The translations under genes and the position numbers were made by a program. A DNA stretch of 9,088 bases, taken from contig JAPLWY010000068.1 of the NCBI GenBank assembly GCA_026396355.1, positions 2,622 to 11,709 on the forward strand, in the 5' to 3' direction. The stretch comes from Microcaldota archaeon. GTDB taxonomy: Archaea > Micrarchaeota > Micrarchaeia > Anstonellales > Anstonellaceae. The notes under the pieces are model-generated. The model ran no database searches and was not told the origin of the DNA. It saw only the letters and a program-made list of their open reading frames with translations. Every line of letters begins with the position of its first letter. Positions within the stretch are counted from its first letter, which is position 1. Positions 5,372-9,088 of this stretch are shown here, one piece after another.

Positions 5372-6381
5372 GCCAAAATCTTTCCCAGCGCAAAAAAGCA
5401 GATTGCGCCCACTACCGCGCTGAAGGGTATTGTGATTATCCAGGCAAGCACTATGTTCCTGCTCAATCCCCATCTCACGTTCTTGGCGCCCTTTGTCGAA
5501 CCCACGCCCATTATTCCGCCGGCTATTGCATGCGTGGTGCTGACTGGAATTCCGAAATGCGCCATGCCCACCAGCACAACGCCGCCCGCTGTTTCTGCGC
5601 AAAAGCCCTGGTAGGGTCGCAGCTGCGTTATCTTGTGCGCCATTGTCTTCACAATTCTCCAGCCGCCCAGGGCAGTTCCCAGGCTGATTGAAACCTGGCA
5701 AACCAAAATCACCCAGAGGGGAACGTCAAAGCTTTTCAGGAATCCACCAACCACAAGAAGAATAGTGATTATGCCCATTGTTTTCTGCGCGTCATTGGTG
5801 CCGTGCGTGACAGAATAGAAGAAAGCGGAGAATATCTGAAGCTTCCTGAACCACTTGTTTATTTTTTCAGGAGTGCTTTTCCTGAAAGTCCTCATCACTA
5901 GAAGCGCAAGCAGAAGCGAGGCAACAAATCCCAGGAGGGGAGAAATCACCATGAAAATCAATACCTTGGCAATGCCGTCCACAACCAAAAAATCCGGGCC
6001 CACTGCGGCAAGTGCTGCGCCTATCAGCCCGCCAATGAGCGCATGGCTGCTTGAAACCGGAATGCCGAAATACCAGGTAAGCACGTTCCACACTATGGCG
6101 CCGATCAGGGCGGAAAGTATCATGATGATGAACTCCTGCTGCGGCACAATTGCCTGTATCCCCGCGCTGTTGATGATGCCTGTCCCTATTGTTGCCGCGA
6201 TTGCTGTCCCGAAAAAGAGCGGGCCAATCAGGTTCCCAAACGCCGCCATTGAAACTGCCTGCGAGGGAGTCATCACCCTGGTGGCAACCACGGTGGAAAT
6301 TGCATTCGCGCTGTCATGGAAGCCGTTGAGAAAGTCAAACACCAATGCCAAAATTATGGTCAGGACAAGCAATTCTATCAT
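5368..6381 (-). CDS. PiT family inorganic phosphate transporter
   Basis: This is a PHO4/PiT (Pfam PF01384) permease that imports phosphate, in this family coupled to sodium or protons. Both halves of the internally duplicated fold are present. The N-terminal signature is FDFLNGFHDSANAIST (15-30) with PVSSSHALIGG (108-118). The C-terminal signature is VTHGTNDAQKTMG (191-203) with IPVSTTHAIAGG nearer the end. The conserved Asp, Asn and Ser/His residues of the substrate path are all there. About ten hydrophobic segments span the protein, separated by a short basic loop (about 164-180). At 337 residues it is a compact PiT. I prefer ATG 6381; TTG 6393 adds four residues and has GTGAT nine bases upstream, so it is a fair alternative. 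It lies 116 bases downstream of the DUF47 gene on the same strand, the usual partnership. Confidence 0.93.
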   Translation of the reverse strand: MIELLVLTIILALVFDFLNGFHDSANAISTVVATRVMTPSQAVSMAAFGNLIGPLFFGTAIAATIGTGIINSAGIQAIVPQQEFIIMILSALIGAIVWNVLTWYFGIPVSSSHALIGGLIGAALAAVGPDFLVVDGIAKVLIFMVISPLLGFVASLLLALLVMRTFRKSTPEKINKWFRKLQIFSAFFYSVTHGTNDAQKTMGIITILLVVGGFLKSFDVPLWVILVCQVSISLGTALGGWRIVKTMAHKITQLRPYQGFCAETAGGVVLVGMAHFGIPVSTTHAIAGGIMGVGSTKGAKNVRWGLSRNIVLAWIITIPFSAVVGAICFFALGKILA

Positions 6382-6424
6382 GGTAAAACCCAAAAATTCT
6401 TCATCACAATGCCAATCATGCGGG

Positions 6425-6452
6425 CGCAGGTTTCATCATAGTCAAACCTGCG
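6425..6452. repeat. 9-bp inverted repeat between the DUF47 and PiT genes
   Basis: CGCAGGTTT (6425-6433) and its exact complement AAACCTGCG (6444-6452) are separated by ten bases, upstream of the PiT start. No T-run follows, so it is more likely an operator or a leader hairpin than a terminator. A perfect ten-base palindrome, TATCATGATA, lies beside it at 6460-6469. Confidence 0.5.
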
Positions 6453-6497
6453 TGCGCTTTATCATGATATTGCGGGCAAATTCATCCACAGCCGCGC

Positions 6498-7136
6498 CTA
6501 GGAATGCTTCATTACAATGTCGGAGATATAGTGCGCGGTCTTGTCTGCCTTGTCAACCGCATTTTCCAGGCAGTCCAGCAGCTCCTTTTCCTTGAGGACT
6601 TCGATGGCGTCCTTTTTGGTGAAAAGCTCGGCAAGTGCCTGCGTGTAAATTTCATCAGCCTTGATTTCCAGGTTCTTGATTTCGGCAAAATGCCCTGAAA
6701 CCTTGTCATACGTTTTCGCACTGTGGATGGCTGAAACCGCGCTTCGAAGCTCTTTAGTTTGCCTTGCCAGTATGGATGCGAGCTTTGCCATGGCTGGAGT
6801 TGGCTTTTCTATTTTGTATATAATGAGCAGATTCGCGGCATCATCCACCATGTCCAGCACGTCGTCAAGCGAGGATGCAAGCGAGGAAATGTCGCTGTGG
6901 TCTATCGGCACAATGAAAGTCTTGTTCAGTGCGATATAGATGTCGCGCATCAGCAAGTCTCCCTGGTTCTCAAGCTCCTTGATTCTTGCGGCTTTTTCAG
7001 GGACGCCGCTGTACTCCTTGAAAATTTCCGAGAGCTCATGCGCGGCACTATTCGCAATCTCTGCCTGCTTTTCCATGAGGTCGAAAAAAAGCGTGTCCTG
7101 CGGCACCAAAAGATTCCTAAGCTTTGTCAAGGGCAT
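6498..7136 (-). CDS. DUF47/PhoU-like phosphate transport accessory protein
   Basis: This 212-residue, all-helical protein belongs to the DUF47 (PhoU_div, Pfam PF01865) group, made of PhoU-like three-helix repeats and commonly encoded next to PiT permeases, where it is thought to modulate phosphate uptake. The core is ELENQGDLLMRDIYIALNK (54-72) followed by PIDHSDISSLASSLDDVLD (77-95), the family's best-known segment. A second repeat begins around EIKNLEIKADEIY. The acidic ExxxD positions in both helices match the metal-binding pattern of PhoU proteins. No membrane segment, so cytoplasmic or membrane-associated. ATG 7136 is preferred over ATG 7151 because GGAGGT lies at 7143-7148, inside the longer version and ideally spaced for 7136. 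It is the first gene of the unit, upstream of PiT, and ends in TAG. Confidence 0.92.
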   Translation of the reverse strand: MPLTKLRNLLVPQDTLFFDLMEKQAEIANSAAHELSEIFKEYSGVPEKAARIKELENQGDLLMRDIYIALNKTFIVPIDHSDISSLASSLDDVLDMVDDAANLLIIYKIEKPTPAMAKLASILARQTKELRSAVSAIHSAKTYDKVSGHFAEIKNLEIKADEIYTQALAELFTKKDAIEVLKEKELLDCLENAVDKADKTAHYISDIVMKHS

Positions 7137-7256
7137 CCCACAACCTCCCATCCTCTAAACCTGAAGCTCGCGCATTCTTGACGTTAATTGGCAGGATAGG
7201 TTTAAGAAGGTAATTCAGGCTCCGCCGTATCAGGCATCATCCCATGCGCGCCAAAA

Positions 7257-7281
7257 AATCCAGGCTTTGCCTGCCCGGATT
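7257..7281. repeat. Inverted repeat upstream of the metalloprotease promoter
   Basis: AATCC-AGGC-TTT-GCCT-(GCCC)-GGATT forms a 9-bp stem with a four-base bulge. On the minus strand it is followed by a T-run (7253-7258), the form of a terminator, although no minus-strand gene reads into it. It may be an operator next to the TATA box at 7291 or may block antisense transcription toward the DUF47 gene. Confidence 0.4.
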
Positions 7282-7290
7282 TAAGCATAA

Positions 7291-7298
7291 TTTATAAA
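7291..7298 (+). promoter_or_regulatory. TATA box of the M48 metalloprotease gene
   Basis: TTTATAAA, a consensus archaeal TATA box. Its centre is 29 bases before the ATG at 7324, which implies a leaderless transcript. A second TATAAAA at 7306-7312 is too close to the start to serve it. Confidence 0.7.
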
Positions 7299-7323
7299 CT
7301 GATGTTATAAAAAGTAAAGATGC

Positions 7324-8229
7324 ATGAATAACCTCCAGGCAATCCGCGCCAAGCTTGCTGCAAGGGACAACGACCCCAAATTCGACAAGCTGCGCAACAA
7401 GGCCAAGAATTATTTCCTGAAATCCTTCAAGAATGTGCAGAAAGTCGATCCTGCCGAATGCCCGGAAATTTCCATGCTGGCATGGAGCTACTCATTAAAG
7501 GAGAAAGTTCCAATACCTGACATTTATCTTGCGAGCGAACCAAAAGCGAAGCGCGCTTCAAGCGGAACAGTGACTATTTACGCCGACCGCCAGTTGCCAG
7601 CAATACAAATCAACGCGGACTTCATTGAAAATACTCCACTTGCCCAAAAAGAGGGCATACTTGGGCATGAGATAGGGCATCTGGCTTTTCGTACAAAAGA
7701 CGGCCTCAAATACGCCATCCTGAACATAGCTGCAAAACTTGTCCACATTGCAGGCTGGATATGCGGTTCAATGGCAATCATCCATTCATTTGGCGAAGCG
7801 CCCGGGATTGGGAAGAAAATAGGAATCTTTGTTGGAATGTTCATTGCGACTCGGATAGTGAAGAGGGCAATGATCGACTTGCGAATCAGCGCGCAAAGTG
7901 AAAAATACGCTGACCGGTGCTCAGTCAGGCTGGCGGGCAGCGCATCCGGGCTGAAAAGTGCCATCTCATCCGACAGCATGAAAGCAATTGCCGAGGAGGA
8001 CGCTTCGCACTACAAGGGGATATTCCGCATCCTTCCCAGGCTTATTTACGGCCAGATTTTCGACATCTGGGAAAATGCGAGCTTTGCCCCTAAAAATGCA
8101 TTCGAAAAGGCGCTCGGGAAGACGTTGCACGTAATACTCTATGTCCCATCCATGTCTGAAAGGCTGAGGCTGATTGGCATTTACGAAAAAGAATTGGCAA
8201 AGGACGAACGCACCGGGAGCGAAGATTGA
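7324..8229 (+). CDS. M48-type (HtpX/Ste24-like) membrane zinc metalloprotease
   Basis: The 301-residue protein carries GHEIGH at 114-119, the HExxH zinc motif with catalytic Glu116, and a downstream ExxxD (E193 to D197, in SEKYADRC) that supplies the third zinc ligand in M48 peptidases. Two hydrophobic segments (about 129-152 and 164-182) lie between them, as expected for an HtpX-type membrane protease with its active site at the cytoplasmic face. A C-terminal PSMSERLRLIG (274-284) corresponds to the family's HPxxxxRI segment, but with Val-Pro in place of His-Pro. The usual N-terminal membrane segments of HtpX are absent; residues 1-100 look soluble. Such proteases take part in membrane protein quality control in characterised organisms; the substrate here is unknown. 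The ATG follows a TATA box at leaderless distance. It is a single-gene unit convergent with the next gene. Confidence 0.87.
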   Translation: MNNLQAIRAKLAARDNDPKFDKLRNKAKNYFLKSFKNVQKVDPAECPEISMLAWSYSLKEKVPIPDIYLASEPKAKRASSGTVTIYADRQLPAIQINADFIENTPLAQKEGILGHEIGHLAFRTKDGLKYAILNIAAKLVHIAGWICGSMAIIHSFGEAPGIGKKIGIFVGMFIATRIVKRAMIDLRISAQSEKYADRCSVRLAGSASGLKSAISSDSMKAIAEEDASHYKGIFRILPRLIYGQIFDIWENASFAPKNAFEKALGKTLHVILYVPSMSERLRLIGIYEKELAKDERTGSED

Positions 8230-8263
8230 AAGGCCCGGTCCGTGACATTGAGGCTGCACAGGA

Positions 8264-8275
8264 ATAAAATAAAAA
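8264..8275 (-). terminator. Poly-T terminator of the 171-aa unknown gene
   Basis: Minus-strand T-rich run (CTTTTTTATTTTATT) just past the TGA stop at 8282, in the 52-base convergent spacer with the metalloprotease gene. Confidence 0.5.
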
Positions 8276-8281
8276 AGCGAA

Positions 8282-8797
8282 TCAGTTTTTGCCTTTATCA
8301 ACAAGCGTCAGGCCGGCTTCCTTTGCAAATTCGGAAATCAGGTTCTTTATTGCGCCTCCAAGCGCTTTGGCTGTTTTTGCAAAATCCGCTAATCGGGTAT
8401 ATTCACCCTGTTCGCCGAAGCCATATGTTACTCTGAACTCCCCTGTTTCTGCAATGCCCACATACGCAAACATCCGTTTTGGCATGGGACCATTATCCAT
8501 TGCCCTGAGAAGCTGTTCCACCTGCATGGAGACCAAGGTTTGCCCAGGATACTTTTCGTCAACCATTGTTATGCGCCATTTGCAGACCTGCCTGTCATCC
8601 CTTCCGTCATATGAAACATCCCGGTACGCGCCGTCCCCGCTAAATGCAAGAAGAGAGTTCATCGCTGTGCGCAGTTCCGCAATATCTTTATGCCTGAACA
8701 TTTCACGGGCTATGCTTCCGGGCAGCACAGTCTTGACCTCTCCCTGCGCGTTTCCAAGGTGCATTGCTGAATTGCCCATCCTTTGTTTGATTGCCAT
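8282..8797 (-). CDS. Conserved-looking protein of unknown function, 171 aa
   Basis: No family recognised. The product (MAIKQRMGNSAMHLG...) is soluble, with no signal peptide or membrane segment. The middle, from about residue 55 to 125, alternates short beta-like stretches (VCKWRITMVD, KRMFAYVGI, EFRVTYGFG) with charged turns. The last third is helical and amphipathic (LADFAKTAKALGGAIKNLISEFAKEAGL). This alpha-beta layout suggests a small single-domain protein, function not deducible. The ATG at 8797 is chosen because GGGGTGGG lies immediately upstream; a TTG at 8812 would put that ribosome-binding site inside the coding region. A TATA box about 43 bases upstream supports the choice. It is divergent from the gene at 8919, with two palindromes between their promoters, so the two may be co-regulated. 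Confidence 0.8.
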   Translation of the reverse strand: MAIKQRMGNSAMHLGNAQGEVKTVLPGSIAREMFRHKDIAELRTAMNSLLAFSGDGAYRDVSYDGRDDRQVCKWRITMVDEKYPGQTLVSMQVEQLLRAMDNGPMPKRMFAYVGIAETGEFRVTYGFGEQGEYTRLADFAKTAKALGGAIKNLISEFAKEAGLTLVDKGKN

Positions 8798-8836
8798 ATT
8801 CCCACCCCTCAACGTCGCTTTTCTGCTTCAAAGTGG

Positions 8837-8844
8837 TTATAAAA
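8837..8844 (-). promoter_or_regulatory. TATA box of the 171-aa unknown gene
   Basis: Minus-strand TTTTATAA, about 43 bases before ATG 8797, giving a leader of roughly 18 bases that holds the GGGGTGGG ribosome-binding site. Confidence 0.6.
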
Positions 8845-8863
8845 GCATATGCAGGGCATGCCC
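8845..8863. promoter_or_regulatory. Two adjacent palindromes between divergent promoters
   Basis: GCATATGC (8845-8852) and GGGCATGCCC (8854-8863) are both perfect palindromes, one base apart. They sit between the minus-strand TATA box (8837-8844) and the plus-strand TATA box (8882-8889). This is where a shared operator would lie, though short palindromes also occur by chance. Confidence 0.35.
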
Positions 8864-8881
8864 GTCGCGCGGCAAAACTCA

Positions 8882-8889
8882 TTTAAACT
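8882..8889 (+). promoter_or_regulatory. TATA box of the right-edge gene
   Basis: TTTAAACT, about 33 bases before ATG 8919. The predicted transcript would begin close to the GGGTGAGGAG ribosome-binding site. Confidence 0.5.
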
Positions 8890-8918
8890 GATATTATCAC
8901 AAAAAGACGGGTGAGGAG

Positions 8919-9088
8919 ATGGCAGTTCCAAATAAAATCGCATATTCAGGCGCCTTGGTGGTTTTGTCCGACCGCCAAACCGCGATTTTTACAGCCAACT
9001 TTACAGACTGCAATTTCAACATTGTCGGGAAGAGAACAGCCGATAAACGGGAGCTTGCCGATTTTATATTGAAAACCCCGCTTTTTGA
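8919..9088 (+). CDS. 5' part of an unrecognised gene, cut by the window edge
   Basis: An ATG at 8919 preceded directly by GGGTGAGGAG (8909-8918) and by a TATA box opens a frame of 56 codons that is still open at the last base. The apparent TGA at the very end is out of frame. The visible part starts MAVPNKIAYSGALVVLSDRQ and continues with TAIFTANFTDCNFNIVGKR, then a charged helix. No signal peptide or known motif is seen. The promoter and ribosome-binding site make it a credible gene; the function cannot be judged from the fragment. Confidence 0.65.
   Translation, partial: MAVPNKIAYSGALVVLSDRQTAIFTANFTDCNFNIVGKRTADKRELADFILKTPLF

Noticed and set aside
5264..5691. Plus-strand frames of 116 and 123 codons opposite the PiT 3' end
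   Set aside because: Shadows of the PiT coding sequence, whose minus-strand frame has clear family motifs.
5855..6595. 246-codon plus-strand frame
   Set aside because: Antisense to PiT and crossing into the DUF47 gene; product is a codon-bias artefact without family features.
8289..8891. 200-codon plus-strand frame opposite the 171-aa gene
   Set aside because: Longer than the gene it shadows, but the minus-strand frame has a TATA box and GGGGTGGG before its ATG; this one has neither and crosses the divergent promoter.
1..9088. CRISPR array, insertion sequence ends or integration site
   Set aside because: No regularly spaced repeats apart from the coding TPR units, no transposase or integrase, no tRNA and no terminal inverted repeats were seen.

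Overview
The window reads as archaeal chromosome, probably from a small-genome, uncultivated (DPANN-like) archaeon. The domain call rests on sequence features. TATA boxes of the archaeal type (TTTAAATA, TTTATAAA) sit about 25-40 bases upstream of starts, two genes look leaderless, and other genes have ribosome-binding sites of the GAGGTG/GGTGA kind. The phosphate pair is PiT plus DUF47/PhoU-like, and two surface lipoproteins are present, one of them with Ig-like repeats. The DPANN placement is inference only. No rRNA, tRNA, insertion sequence or CRISPR array is visible.

Layout. (1) Bases 1-1184: a leaderless plus-strand gene of the DIT1/PvcA isocyanide-synthase family, which I regard as the most unusual gene here. 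(2) 1185-1453: non-coding, with three strong stem-loops in 135 bases, then the terminator of the next minus-strand gene. (3) 1454-2125: a minus-strand lipoprotein of unknown function. (4) 2126-2546: a spacer holding a 14-base palindrome and an unlisted 54-codon plus-strand gene with a good ribosome-binding site. (5) 2547-3854: a minus-strand, cysteine-rich lipoprotein with two Ig-like domains, divergent from (6) 3988-5064, a plus-strand seven-repeat TPR protein. (7) 5147-7136: a minus-strand phosphate-uptake operon in the order DUF47/PhoU-like, PiT permease, then a small ORF that overlaps the PiT stop and is broken by an in-frame TAG. (8) 7324-8229: a plus-strand leaderless M48-type membrane metalloprotease. 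(9) 8282-8797: a minus-strand unknown protein, divergent from (10) a plus-strand gene at 8919 that runs off the right edge.

How the genes work together. Only the DUF47-PiT pair is a clear functional unit: sodium- or proton-coupled phosphate uptake with its usual PhoU-like partner. The other genes look like single-gene transcription units, each with its own promoter. The isocyanide-synthase-like gene has no oxygenase, NRPS or P450 partner within the window, but only 35 bases upstream of it are visible. If functional, it would be an archaeal entry into isonitrile chemistry, or a diverged enzyme with a different substrate.
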